A stretch of DNA of 64,000 nt. It comes from Deltaproteobacteria bacterium (GTDB lineage Bacteria > Myxococcota > Kuafuiibacteriia > Kuafuiibacteriales > Kuafuiibacteriaceae). The stretch covers positions 496,001 to 560,000 of the forward strand of contig JACKEN010000004.1 of the NCBI GenBank assembly GCA_020632995.1. The letters are read 5' to 3'. The first letter of the stretch is position 1. Each line of letters opens with the position of its first letter. Both the position numbers and the translations under genes were made by a program. The notes under the pieces are model-generated. The model was not told the DNA's origin and ran no database searches. It worked only from the letters and a program-made list of their open reading frames with translations. Shown in pieces: positions 42,065 to 49,632 of the stretch.

Positions 42065-43186
42065 CTGACCGCCCTGGCCCTGGCCCTCACCGCGTGCCCC
42101 GGCCCCGAGATCACCGGCACCCCCGACGCCGGCGCGGAGGACTCGGGCCTGACCGCCGACGCCGGGTTCCCCCCGGACTCCGGCGAGACCGACGCGGGCT
42201 TCGAGGACGCGGGCCCGCCGCCCCTGGCCCCCGCCTTCGAGGCCCTCTCGGGCACCGCGCCCTCGACCCCGGCCGGCCGCTGGGGCGCATGGCTGGTCCA
42301 CGCCCCGGCGCGGCACGCGCTCTACCAGTTCGGCGGCAGCCACTACCCAACCAGCAACGCCTCGAGCGCCCAGGCGTGGTCGTACGACCTCGAGAGCCAG
42401 TCCTGGAGCGAGCTGAGCACGAGCGGTGACGTCCCCGCCGCAAGGTACTGCCTGTGCGCAACCTACTTGCCCGATCAGGACGAGATCCTCTTCGTCGGCG
42501 GCCGCAACGCGCAAGGCCCCTTGCCGGTTGGGGCGTGGACCCTGGACCTCGAGACCCTGGCCTGGACCGCGGTCACCGACGGCGACATCCCGCCCGGCGT
42601 AGTCGGCTGCCACGCCGCCTGGTTCCCACCCGGCGGCTACGCCCTGGTGTTCGGAGGCGACGGCTACTCGGGCCTGCAGCGCCAGAGCTACACCTACGAT
42701 CCCGTCAGCCGGGCCTTCGCCAAGCTCGACGTCGCCAACCCGCCCATCGCCCGCCGGGACGGCATGATGGCCTACGACCCGGTGAGCGCGCAGGTCGTCC
42801 TGCACGGCGGCGCCGGCCGCATCGGCCCCGGCGGCGCCCACTACAACGACACCTGGGTCTTCGACGGCGCGGACTGGGCCGAGCTGACCACCACGGGCGG
42901 CCCGCCCCCCGAGCGGCGCTGGGGCGCCTTCGGCGTCGACCCCGCCCGCCACCGCTTCGTGCTGTTCTCGGGCACCCAGGAGACCGAGGACCACCAGGAC
43001 CTGTGGACCCTCGACCTCGACACCGGGGCGTGGACCCAGCACCAGGACGTCACCCTGCCCATGCCGAGGGCGGGCGCGTCCCACGCGTTCGTGCCGGAGG
43101 AGGACGCGTTGTACTTCTTCGGTGGCCTGACCCAGCCGGACTACCGGGCGCTGACCGACGGCTGGCGCATCAAGCTCGGGGGCTGA
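42065..43186 (+). CDS. Kelch-repeat (beta-propeller) lipoprotein, start uncertain
   Basis: A protein of about 373 residues ending at 43186. The signal region ALALALTAC-P is a lipobox. The only in-frame start after the upstream stop at 42050 is a CTG at 42065, so an indel near 42060 may hide an ATG at 42029 in another frame. An Asp/Gly-rich linker with DAG repeats is followed by about six kelch units (ALVFGGDGYSG, VVLHGGAGRIGPGG, FVLFSGTQETED, ALYFFGGLTQPD), which form a beta-propeller, usually for binding proteins or glycans at the surface. Divergent from the protease gene. Confidence 0.82.
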   Translation: MTALALALTACPGPEITGTPDAGAEDSGLTADAGFPPDSGETDAGFEDAGPPPLAPAFEALSGTAPSTPAGRWGAWLVHAPARHALYQFGGSHYPTSNASSAQAWSYDLESQSWSELSTSGDVPAARYCLCATYLPDQDEILFVGGRNAQGPLPVGAWTLDLETLAWTAVTDGDIPPGVVGCHAAWFPPGGYALVFGGDGYSGLQRQSYTYDPVSRAFAKLDVANPPIARRDGMMAYDPVSAQVVLHGGAGRIGPGGAHYNDTWVFDGADWAELTTTGGPPPERRWGAFGVDPARHRFVLFSGTQETEDHQDLWTLDLDTGAWTQHQDVTLPMPRAGASHAFVPEEDALYFFGGLTQPDYRALTDGWRIKLGG

Positions 43187-43274
43187 CGTCATTGCAGGTC
43201 TTCTTGCATATCCGGCCCGCGCGCGGCTGAGTTTCGTCCAAACGAGTCATCCCGAAGAAAGTACAGATAGATGC

Positions 43275-43303
43275 TTGACGGCATCTATCCGCGTCTGTAC
43301 CTT
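43275..43303 (+). promoter_or_regulatory. Sigma-70-type promoter for the leader and tRNA region
   Basis: A -35 box TTGACG (43275-43280) and a -10-like box TACCTT (43298-43303) are separated by exactly 17 bases. Transcription would start near 43310, only a few bases before the leader ATG at 43314, so the leader would be nearly leaderless. This is one of the better promoter matches in the window. Confidence 0.6.
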
Positions 43304-43313
43304 CGCCACAGCC

Positions 43314-43442
43314 ATGAAGAACGGGCATCAGAACGCGCAGCGCCTATGCGAGAGCTCGAGCTCGTCGAGTAGCGCCCTCGCGCTGCTGTCCCGTCCGGCC
43401 TCGCTCCGCGCGCCCTCGCGAGGCCTCCTGGCTGACGCCTAG
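43314..43442 (+). CDS. Leader peptide ORF with seven consecutive serine codons
   Basis: A 42-codon ORF. Codons 14-20 (43353-43373) are AGC TCG AGC TCG TCG AGT, then AGC, all serine. The rest is Ala/Leu/Arg-rich and unlike a globular protein. The stop TAG (43440-43442) lies at the edge of a strong hairpin whose alternative is an intrinsic terminator at 43465-43497. This is the layout of amino-acid attenuator leaders, in which stalling at a codon run controls the downstream structure. There is no clear Shine-Dalgarno site. The gene immediately downstream is a serine tRNA gene rather than a biosynthetic operon. The ORF could also be a chance reading frame in a small RNA. Confidence 0.5.
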   Translation: MKNGHQNAQRLCESSSSSSSALALLSRPASLRAPSRGLLADA

Positions 43443-43471
43443 AGTCCCGTAATGACTCGGCATTAGCCAGG
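43427..43471 (+). promoter_or_regulatory. Candidate antiterminator hairpin
   Basis: Bases 43427-43439 (CCTGGCTGACGCC) can pair with 43459-43471 (GGCATTAGCCAGG) in a 13-position stem with one wobble and one mismatch. The stem encloses a further 5-bp stem GAGTC/GACTC (43442-43446 with 43454-43458). The right arm shares AGCCAGG with the left arm of the downstream terminator, so the two structures cannot form together. The left arm lies under the last codons of the leader ORF, where a terminating ribosome would block it. Confidence 0.6.
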
Positions 43472-43497
43472 CCCTCGAGAGAGCGCCTGGCTTTTTT
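43465..43497 (+). terminator. Intrinsic terminator (attenuator)
   Basis: An 8-bp stem AGCCAGGC (43465-43472) / GCCTGGCT (43485-43492) with a 12-base loop is followed by six T residues (43492-43497). It is a strong rho-independent terminator placed 22 bases after the leader stop codon and about 155 bases before the first tRNA gene. Confidence 0.85.
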
Positions 43498-43653
43498 CGT
43501 TTCTGGGTCCACTGGGACGCCGCCGGACAGCGGGTGCAGAAGACGACCTCGGGCTTCGGCCCGGGTGATGCGATGCCGGTGAGTGTCACCGCGTCGGATA
43601 GTTACTTGTTTCGTCGACATACTCTTATGAGTATCGAGGCGAGCCTCGAGTTT
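43498..43653. other. Spacer between terminator and first tRNA gene
   Basis: I see no convincing gene here. One plus-strand frame stays open from before the terminator to about 43670, but it has no plausible start with a ribosome site. Just upstream of the tRNA gene two small inverted repeats occur (ATACTC/GAGTAT near 43619-43634 and CGAGGC/GCCTCG near 43635-43648), which may be promoter or processing elements. Confidence 0.4.
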
Positions 43654-43739
43654 GGAAGGCACCGCTGAATGGTCGGCAACCGGTCTAGAAAACCGGGGCG
43701 CGGTGACGAGCCGTGGGCGTTCGATTCGTCTGCCTTCCG
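43654..43739 (+). tRNA. tRNA-Ser (anticodon AGA), class II
   Basis: The acceptor GGAAGGC pairs with GCCTTCC (43732-43738), with G as discriminator. The D stem is GCTG/CGGC. The anticodon stem is CCGGT/ACCGG with loop CTAGAAA, so the anticodon is AGA. A long variable arm (CGCGG/CCGTG) makes it class II, as expected for serine. The T loop is TTCGATT. A34 in a serine tRNA is unusual in bacteria, where A34 is normally limited to tRNA-Arg(ACG) and needs deamination to inosine. No CCA is encoded. It is the first tRNA gene after the candidate serine attenuator. Confidence 0.8.
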
Positions 43740-43749
43740 TGAGAACCGA

Positions 43750-43818
43750 GGCAGGTTCTACTTGGAGTGAAGGTGGGTTGCTAACCCGCCCGAGTGGGTT
43801 CGAATCCCGCACCTGCCG
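43750..43818 (+). tRNA. tRNA-like gene with Ser anticodon GCT, short D and variable arms
   Basis: The acceptor GGCAGGT pairs with ACCTGCC (43811-43817). The anticodon stem is GTGGG/CCCGC with loop TTGCTAA, so the anticodon is GCT (Ser, AGC/AGT). The T arm is GTGGG-TTCGAAT-CCCGC. The D arm has only a 3-base loop and the variable region is about 4 bases, not the long arm that bacterial seryl-tRNA synthetase requires. The gene is only 69 bases long. It may be a decayed or specialised tRNA. It starts 10 bases after the tRNA-Ser(AGA) gene. Confidence 0.65.
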
Positions 43819-43845
43819 ATGCCGCCCTCGGGCGGTACGCAACAT

Positions 43846-43916
43846 GGGGACGTAGCTCAACGGAGAGCGCCTGCTTTGCACGCAGGGGGTTGGGGGTTCA
43901 AATCCCTTCGTCTCCA
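43846..43916 (+). tRNA. tRNA-Ala (anticodon TGC)
   Basis: The acceptor GGGGACG pairs with CGTCTCC (one G-T pair), with A as discriminator. The D stem is GCTC/GAGC. The anticodon stem is CCTGC/GCAGG with loop TTTGCAC, giving TGC. The T loop is TTCAAAT with two weak pairs in the stem. The core (GAGCGCCTGCTTTGCA) matches ordinary bacterial tRNA-Ala(TGC), but the D loop is short and the T stem weak. No CCA is encoded. Confidence 0.85.
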
Positions 43917-43945
43917 CTCGCCGACGCTTGGGAGCGCCGGCAACG

Positions 43946-43976
43946 CGTCGTGGCCCAGCTCGGCTGGACCACGACG
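43946..43976. repeat. 31-base inverted repeat between tRNA genes
   Basis: An outer 8-bp stem CGTCGTGG/CCACGACG encloses an inner 5-bp stem CCAGC/GCTGG around a TCG loop. The structure would be very stable as RNA. It lies in the 66-base spacer between tRNA-Ala and the first Leu-anticodon tRNA and could be a processing signal, terminator or element end. Confidence 0.6.
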
Positions 43977-43982
43977 TGCCAC

Positions 43983-44058
43983 GGCCCAGTGGGCAATTTG
44001 GTAAAGCCGCTCGACTAAGAATCGAGAGATCTTGCCGGTTCGACTCCGGCCTGGGCCA
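43983..44058 (+). tRNA. tRNA with Leu anticodon AAG, class I shape
   Basis: The acceptor GGCCCAG pairs with CTGGGCC (44051-44057). The D arm is GGC-AATTTGGTAAA-GCC. The anticodon stem is CTCGA/TCGAG with loop CTAAGAA, giving AAG (Leu, CUU). The T arm is GCCGG-TTCGACT-CCGGC. The variable region is about 7 bases, whereas bacterial leucine tRNAs are class II with a long arm, and A34 is unusual. It is 76 bases long with no encoded CCA. Confidence 0.75.
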
Positions 44059-44066
44059 TGTTCGAC

Positions 44067-44142
44067 GCGCGAGTGGGCAAGCTGGTAAAGCCGCTCGGTT
44101 CAGAACCGAGAGATTCTGCGGGTTCGACTCCCGCCTCGCGCA
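44067..44142 (+). tRNA. tRNA with Leu anticodon CAG, class I shape
   Basis: The acceptor GCGCGAG pairs with CTCGCGC (44135-44141). The D arm is GGC-AAGCTGGTAAA-GCC. The anticodon stem is CTCGG/CCGAG with loop TTCAGAA, giving CAG (Leu, CUG). The T arm is GCGGG-TTCGACT-CCCGC. It is strongly similar in length and core to the preceding AAG tRNA, 8 bases upstream, so the pair looks like a duplication with changed stems. The short variable region is atypical for leucine. Confidence 0.75.
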
Positions 44143-44263
44143 TCATGCGGTTGGCTGTCGCGGTACCTGTGCCCTGCCCCCTGGAGCCTGTCGGCTGAGG
44201 CCGGAGCCACGCGCGCTGCCTGAAACCTGTCTCTGAAGCCTGACGCCGCGCCGTCGGGCTGCC

Positions 44264-44357
44264 GGCTTCAGAGACAGGCCTCAGGACGCAGCACGTCAGG
44301 GCTTCAGGCTTCAGAGACAGGCCTCAGGACGCAGCACGTCAGGGCTTCAGGCTTCAG
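44264..44357. repeat. 43-bp tandem repeat (2.2 copies) with inverted partner
   Basis: A 43-base unit starting GGCTTCAGAGACAGGCCTCA occurs at 44264-44306 and 44307-44349 without mismatches, and a third copy breaks off after 8 bases. The reverse complement of the first 15 bases lies at 44227-44241, so the 3' region can form a large hairpin. Unit 2 contains the stop codon of the formate dehydrogenase gene (44347-44349), so the array forms its 3' end and may act as a terminator shared with the convergent tRNA operon. Confidence 0.85.
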
Positions 44358-47091
44358 CAGAGCCGACCCTGGCCAGGCGCACCGCGCAGACCTTGTACTC
44401 CGGGCACCCCGTGAACTCGTCGGCCGCGTCGCCGATCAGCAGGTTGGTGCGGGACTCCGGGAAGTGGAAGGTCATGAACACGGTGCCCTTGTTGGCGGCG
44501 CGGGTCACCTCGGCCCGCACCGTCACCTCGCCGCGCCTGGACTGCACCTTGACGTTGTCGCCGGTGTGGATCCCGAGCTGCCGGGCGTCGCCCGGGTGGA
44601 TGCGCAGGGTCTCCTCCTTGGCCTTGTGCAGCTTCACGATGTCGGTGCGCCGGGTCATCGTGCCGACGTTGTAGTGGAAGAGCTGGCGCCCGGTGGTGAG
44701 CATCCACGGGTACTCGTCGTCCGGCAGCTCCCCCGGCTCCTGCCAGGGCGTCGCGGTGAGGCGGGCCTTGCCCCGCAGGAACTCGCCGCCGCGGTGCACG
44801 ATGTCGGTGCCGGGGTGCTCGGGGTCGGGGCACGGCCACTGCAAGAAGCCATGCGCCTCGAGCCGCGCGTAGCTCACCCCGCGCCACTTGGGGGTGAGGC
44901 GGGCGAGCTCGTCCATCACCTTGCTCGCGTCCACCGTGCCGTCCTCGGCCGCGAAGCCCAGGTCGACGCCCATGCGGCGCGCCACCTCGTGCACGATCTC
45001 CGCGTCGACCCGGGTGCCCGGCACCGGCTGGATCGCCCGCCGCACCCGCTGGATGCGCCGGTCGCTGTTCACGAAGGTGCCGTCCTTCTCGAGGAAGGTG
45101 GTGCCGGGGAGGACCACGTCGGCCAGCTCCGCGGTGGGGTTCATGAAGATCTCCTGCACCACCAGGAAGTCGAGGCTCTCGAGCGCCCCCACCACGAACG
45201 TGGTGTTCGGGTCGGACTGGGCCACGTCCTCGGCCAGGATGTACATGGCCTTGAGCTTGCCCTCGTGCGCCGCCTCGAACATGTCGGGGATGCGCAGCCC
45301 GGTGTTGGTCGGCGGCTCCACCCCCCACGCCTCGCGGTGCTCGGCCCGCGCCACCGGGTCCTTCACCGACCGGTAGTCGCTGAACACGTTGGGGAGCGCG
45401 CCCACGTCGGAGGCGCCCTGCACGTTGTTCTGCCCGCGGATGGGGCTGGTGCCGGTGCCCGGGCGGCCCAGGTTCCCCGTCATCACCGCCATGTTGATCA
45501 TGCCGAAGGCGGTGTTGCTCCCGTGGCCCGCCTCGGTGACCCCGAGGCCCCACAAGATCTGGGACGCCTTGCCCGCCGCATACATGCGGGCCGCGGCGCG
45601 GATCAGCTCCGGATCCACGTGGGCGATCTCGGCCGCCCACTCCGGGGTGCACTCCGCCACCGTGGCCTTCACCTCTTCGAAGCCCTCCGAGCACCGCGCG
45701 ATGAAGTCGTGATCCAACAGGTCCTCGGCGATGAGGACGTGTTGCATGGCGTTGATCACCGCCACGTTCGAGCCCGGCCGGAGCGGGATGTGGAGGTCCG
45801 CCATCCGCGCGAGCTCGGTGTTCCGCGGGTCGAGGACGATGAGCTTGCAGCCCGCGAGGACCGCCTGCTTGATCCGCGCCCCGAACACCGGGTGCGCCTC
45901 GGTCGGGTTCGCGCCCACGATCATCAAGACATCCGACAGGTGCACGTCCTGGAAGCTGTTCGTGCCCGCCCCGGTGCCGAGCGCCTCGCCCAACGCGAAG
46001 GCCGACGGCGAGTGGCAGACCCGCGAGCAGTTGTCGATGGAGTTGGTCCCCATCACCGCCCGGGCCAGCTTCTGCATCAGGTAGTTCTCCTCGTTCGTGC
46101 AGCGCGAGGAGCTGATGAGGGCCATCGAGTCCGGGCCGTGCTGGTCGTGGATCTCCTTGAAGCGCCGCGCCACCAGGTCGAGCGCCTCGTCCCACGAGGC
46201 CTCGCGGAACTTCCCACCCTCCTTGATGAGCGGCGTGGTGAGGCGATCGTCGCTGTGCGCGAACTGGTGGGCGAAGCGCCCCTTCACGCAGGTGTGCCCG
46301 CGGTTGGCCGAGCCCCGCTTGGAGGGCTCGATGTTCACCACCCGGCCGTCCTTGGTCTTCACGTCCAAGGAGCACCCCACCCCGCAGTAGGAGCAAGTCG
46401 TGTTGACGACCTGGTCGGGCAGGCCCGCCTCCCGGGTGCCGGGCTCGGCCAGCGCCGCCACCGGGCACTCAAAGACGCACTGCCCGCAGCTCACGCAGTT
46501 GGCCGCCTCGAAGCCGGTGTCGTTCCCCGCGATGACCTTGGTGTCGTAGCCCCGCCCGGACATCTGGAGCACGAAGGAGCCCTGCACCTCATCGCAGGCC
46601 CGCACGCACCGCGCACAGCCGATGCACTTGCTCATCTCGAGCTTCACGAAGGGGTGGGAGTCGTCCTTCGGCGGGTTGTGGGTGCGCGGGCTCTCGTAGC
46701 GCGGGGTGCGCAAGCCAACCTGCTGAGCCAGGCTCTGGAGCTCGCAGCGACCGTTGGCCGAGCAGTCCAGGCACTCCAGCGGGTGGTCCGAGACGATCAG
46801 CTCCGTGATGTTCCGGCGCAGCTTGGTGAGGAACGGGGACGCGGTGCGGTACGAGGCGCCGTCCATCACCGGGGTGTGGCAGGCCGCCACCGGCTTTCGC
46901 CCCTCCACCTCGACCAGGCAGGTCCGGCACGCCCCATAGGGCTTCATGCGGTCCGAGTAGCAGAGGGTGGGGACGCTCTTGTTGAGCCCCTTGATGGCGT
47001 CGAGCACGGTGGTGCCGTTGGCGACCTCCACCGAGATGCCGTCCACCTTCACCGTCACCGTGGCGGGGTCGATCTTGTTGCGATCCAACAT
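44347..47091 (-). CDS. fdsA: Formate dehydrogenase, molybdopterin (alpha) subunit
   Basis: A 914-residue subunit of NAD-type formate dehydrogenase, oxidising formate to CO2. An N-terminal [2Fe-2S] domain has Cys44, 55, 58 and 71. Next come a His-Cys3 cluster motif (HPLECLDC, GRCELQ), two 4Fe-4S motifs (CIGCARCVRAC, CVSCGQCVFECP) and CSYCGVGC ahead of the bis-MGD domain. The metal ligand is Cys359 in NCSRVCHSPS, not selenocysteine. The C-terminal dinucleotide-binding domain ends CPEYKVCAVRLA. It lies 10 bases after the NuoEF-like subunit gene, so the two form one operon. It could alternatively be used for CO2 reduction with ferredoxin made by KorAB (inference). Confidence 0.92.
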   Translation of the reverse strand: MLDRNKIDPATVTVKVDGISVEVANGTTVLDAIKGLNKSVPTLCYSDRMKPYGACRTCLVEVEGRKPVAACHTPVMDGASYRTASPFLTKLRRNITELIVSDHPLECLDCSANGRCELQSLAQQVGLRTPRYESPRTHNPPKDDSHPFVKLEMSKCIGCARCVRACDEVQGSFVLQMSGRGYDTKVIAGNDTGFEAANCVSCGQCVFECPVAALAEPGTREAGLPDQVVNTTCSYCGVGCSLDVKTKDGRVVNIEPSKRGSANRGHTCVKGRFAHQFAHSDDRLTTPLIKEGGKFREASWDEALDLVARRFKEIHDQHGPDSMALISSSRCTNEENYLMQKLARAVMGTNSIDNCSRVCHSPSAFALGEALGTGAGTNSFQDVHLSDVLMIVGANPTEAHPVFGARIKQAVLAGCKLIVLDPRNTELARMADLHIPLRPGSNVAVINAMQHVLIAEDLLDHDFIARCSEGFEEVKATVAECTPEWAAEIAHVDPELIRAAARMYAAGKASQILWGLGVTEAGHGSNTAFGMINMAVMTGNLGRPGTGTSPIRGQNNVQGASDVGALPNVFSDYRSVKDPVARAEHREAWGVEPPTNTGLRIPDMFEAAHEGKLKAMYILAEDVAQSDPNTTFVVGALESLDFLVVQEIFMNPTAELADVVLPGTTFLEKDGTFVNSDRRIQRVRRAIQPVPGTRVDAEIVHEVARRMGVDLGFAAEDGTVDASKVMDELARLTPKWRGVSYARLEAHGFLQWPCPDPEHPGTDIVHRGGEFLRGKARLTATPWQEPGELPDDEYPWMLTTGRQLFHYNVGTMTRRTDIVKLHKAKEETLRIHPGDARQLGIHTGDNVKVQSRRGEVTVRAEVTRAANKGTVFMTFHFPESRTNLLIGDAADEFTGCPEYKVCAVRLARVGSAEA

Positions 47092-47101
47092 GGGTTCGTC
47101 C

Positions 47102-48869
47102 TCACTCCGCCGCCGGCCGGCGGTAGCGCTCCAACGCCTCGGGGAAGTGCTGCAAGAGCGACTCGATCGGCGCCGGGGTCATGCTCCCCATCGCGCAGAG
47201 CGAGCCGTACTTCATCGTCTCACAGAGGTCGGTGAGGAGCGCGAGCCGCGCGTCCGTCACCCCGGTCTCGATCATCTGGTCCATCAGCTCGGTGCCCCGC
47301 ACCGAGCCAATGCGGCACGGGAAGCACTTGCCGCAGCTCTCCACCGCGCAGAAGTGCATCAGCCCTCGGCCCACTTTCATCAGGTCATCTTCCATCGAAT
47401 AGACCACGATGCCCGCGTGGCCCACGATGCCGCCCTTCGCCGCCATCGCCTCGAAGTCGAGCGGGGTGTCGAGCATGGACTCGGGCAGGATCCCGCCGAG
47501 CGGGCCGCCCACCTGCACCCCCTGGAAGGTCTGGCCCGGCGCCATCCCCCCCGCGAGCTCGAAGATGATCTCACGCAAGGTCACGCCCAGCTCGACCTCG
47601 TACATGCCGGGCCGCGCGACGCGGTGGTTCAGGCTCACCGCCTTGGTGCCGCGGGACTTGCCCACCCCGAGGGCCGCGTACGCCGCCCCGCCGTGCTGCA
47701 TGATCCACGAGAGGTTGTGGAGGGTCTCGACGTTGTTCACCGCGGTGGGGCAGCCCCACAAGGCCCTCTTGGGCCGGGAAGGGCGGCCGGATCGAGACCA
47801 GCGCGGGCACCCCCTCGATGGAGCGGAGCAGGCTCGTCTCTTCCCCGCAGATGTAAGCCCCCTTGCCGCGCACCACCTGCACCTCACACGCGAAGTCGCT
47901 CCCGAAGAGCGGGGCGCCGATCAACCCCGCCGCCCGCGCCTCGGCCACCGCGTCATGCAAGACGCGTTGCGCGACGGGGTACTCGGCCCGCGCGTAGATG
48001 TACGCGGCCTGGGCCCCGGTGGCGTAGGCGGCGAGCAGCACCCCCTCCAGCAATGTGTGGGGGTCGCGCTCCACCAGCTCCTTGTCGATGTACGAGCCGG
48101 CGTCGCCCTCGTCGAAGTTCACCACGATGAAGCGCCGCCCCGACCCGTCAGGCGCGTCGTGGTCGGCCACGGTCTGGAGCTTGATGCCGGTAGGGAAGCC
48201 CGCGCCGCCTCGGCCGCGGAGCTGGCTCGCCTTCACCTGATCGATGATGCTCTGGGGCGAGCCCGCCTTCACCGCCGCCTCGAGCGCGCCGTAGACGCCG
48301 AGCGCCCGCGCGCCGGCCAGGGTCTCGGCCCCCTTGCCGAAGTGTCGCATCAGGATGCTCGGCTTGCCCGCCGCGGGCGGATACACCGGGTTCTTGGGCT
48401 CGCCCAGCCCGTGCGCCGGACCACCCTTCAGGTCGGCCAAGACCCGCGCCTCGGCCTCGGGCCCGGCCAGTGAGACCGGCGCGCCGTCGACCAGCGCGTT
48501 GGGCCCGAGCCCGCAGTGACCCAGGCAGGCCACCGGCTCCAGGCGCACCCCGGCGGTGTTCACGTGCCCGGCCTCGCAGCCCAGGGCCGCCTCGGCCCGG
48601 GCCATGACCCCGTCGCACCCGGCGGCCCGGCACGCCTCGCCGATGCAGACCTTCAGGGTCCGCGTGGCGGGCTCGGCGTGGGCCAGGTCGTCGTAGAACT
48701 TGGCGGTGGCCCGGACATGGGCGGGCGGCAGGTCGTGTTGACGAGCCAGCTCCAGGATGTCCTGATCGGAGATGTGGCCCTGCTGGTCGTGCAAGCGACT
48801 CAGCGCGTCATAGACGGTCTGCCCCTGACCGAGGAACTTGTTCTGCAGGGCGATGAGGTTCTTCGACAT
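47102..48869 (-). CDS. Formate dehydrogenase NADH-binding subunit, fused NuoE-NuoF type (one frame break)
   Basis: A diaphorase subunit of about 588 residues. The N-terminal NuoE-like thioredoxin fold binds [2Fe-2S] (KVCIGEACRAAGC, then ACLGHCGLGPN). The NuoF-like part has the FMN/NADH segments LRGRGGAGFPTGIK and YICGEETSLLRSIEG and the [4Fe-4S] site ESCGKCFPCRIG with a later Cys in GSLCAMG. It passes electrons from formate oxidation to NAD. In Cupriavidus these are separate FdsG and FdsB subunits; here they are one chain. Near 47764 one extra T breaks the frame: removing it restores GLWGCPTAVNNVETL, the conserved NuoF sequence. ATG 48869 is the start. Confidence 0.9.
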
Positions 48870-48927
48870 GAGCCTGTTCGGGCAGGCTATCGAGTTTGAG
48901 CGAACCCCACAACTTGAATAGCCGTTC

Positions 48928-49596
48928 ATGCGCCGACCCCTCGCCATCACCGCGCTCACCGGCGCCCTGATCTTGCCCTGCCAAGCCCACGCGCACCCCG
49001 GCGCGCCGCACGAGTGGGCCGAGGCTACGCGGGCGATGGCCGAGGATCCCTTCGCGGTGCAACCGCGCTTGTCACGCGCCAGCGTCGCCCGGCGCGAGGG
49101 CCGCCGGCTCACCGCTTACTTCGAGGCCCGCTGGGCCCGCGCCCTCGCCCCTCATGACGCAGCGCCCCATAGAGCCCTCGGGCTCGCCGCTCTCGACCTC
49201 GGCTGGCGCGCCGAGGGCCTCGCCGCCCTGAGCGCGTTCTTCGCGGCCGGGGGTGAGGACCTCGAGGCCCGCGTGGCCCGCGCCCGGATCCGTTGGGCCG
49301 AGCACCAGCCCGAGGCCGCCCTCGAAGACCTGGACCGGGCCCTGGCCCTCACCCCCGACCCCACCGCCACCCTCCTGCGCGCAGAGTGGCAACGCGCGCA
49401 AGGGCGCTTGCCGGAGGCGGCGGCGGGGTTGGCCGACGTCCTCACTCGGGCGCAGGGCGCCCTGCCGGTGCGCCGCGCCCTGGTCGAGGCGTACCTCGAC
49501 TTGAAGCAGCCAGAGCTGGCTCGGGCGCTGCTCGACGCCGCGCCCCCTGAAGACCCCACCTGGAAGGCGCTGCGGGCCCGAGCCGCAGCGCGGTAG
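48928..49596 (+). CDS. Secreted TPR-like protein
   Basis: A 222-residue exported protein with signal peptide (LTGALILPCQAHA-H). The mature part consists of about five helical hairpin repeats of TPR type (ALEDLDRALALTPDPTATLL, then AEWQRAQGRLPEAAAGLADV). It would bind partners in the periplasm. It is divergent from the formate dehydrogenase operon by 58 bases and is followed after 36 bases by a histidine kinase gene. A link to either is not evident. Confidence 0.78.
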   Translation: MRRPLAITALTGALILPCQAHAHPGAPHEWAEATRAMAEDPFAVQPRLSRASVARREGRRLTAYFEARWARALAPHDAAPHRALGLAALDLGWRAEGLAALSAFFAAGGEDLEARVARARIRWAEHQPEAALEDLDRALALTPDPTATLLRAEWQRAQGRLPEAAAGLADVLTRAQGALPVRRALVEAYLDLKQPELARALLDAAPPEDPTWKALRARAAAR

Positions 49597-49632
49597 CCAC
49601 GGACCCCGGCCCGTGTCAGCCTCTCGGCCGCC

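Noticed and set aside
43285..43917. A 210-codon minus-strand frame across the leader and tRNA region
   Set aside because: It runs antisense through the terminator and three tRNA genes and shows no protein-like composition. The plus-strand RNA features explain the conservation-like structure.
43187..44357. Integrated phage or ICE around the tRNA genes
   Set aside because: No integrase, no phage structural genes and no direct repeat of a tRNA 3' end were found in the window.
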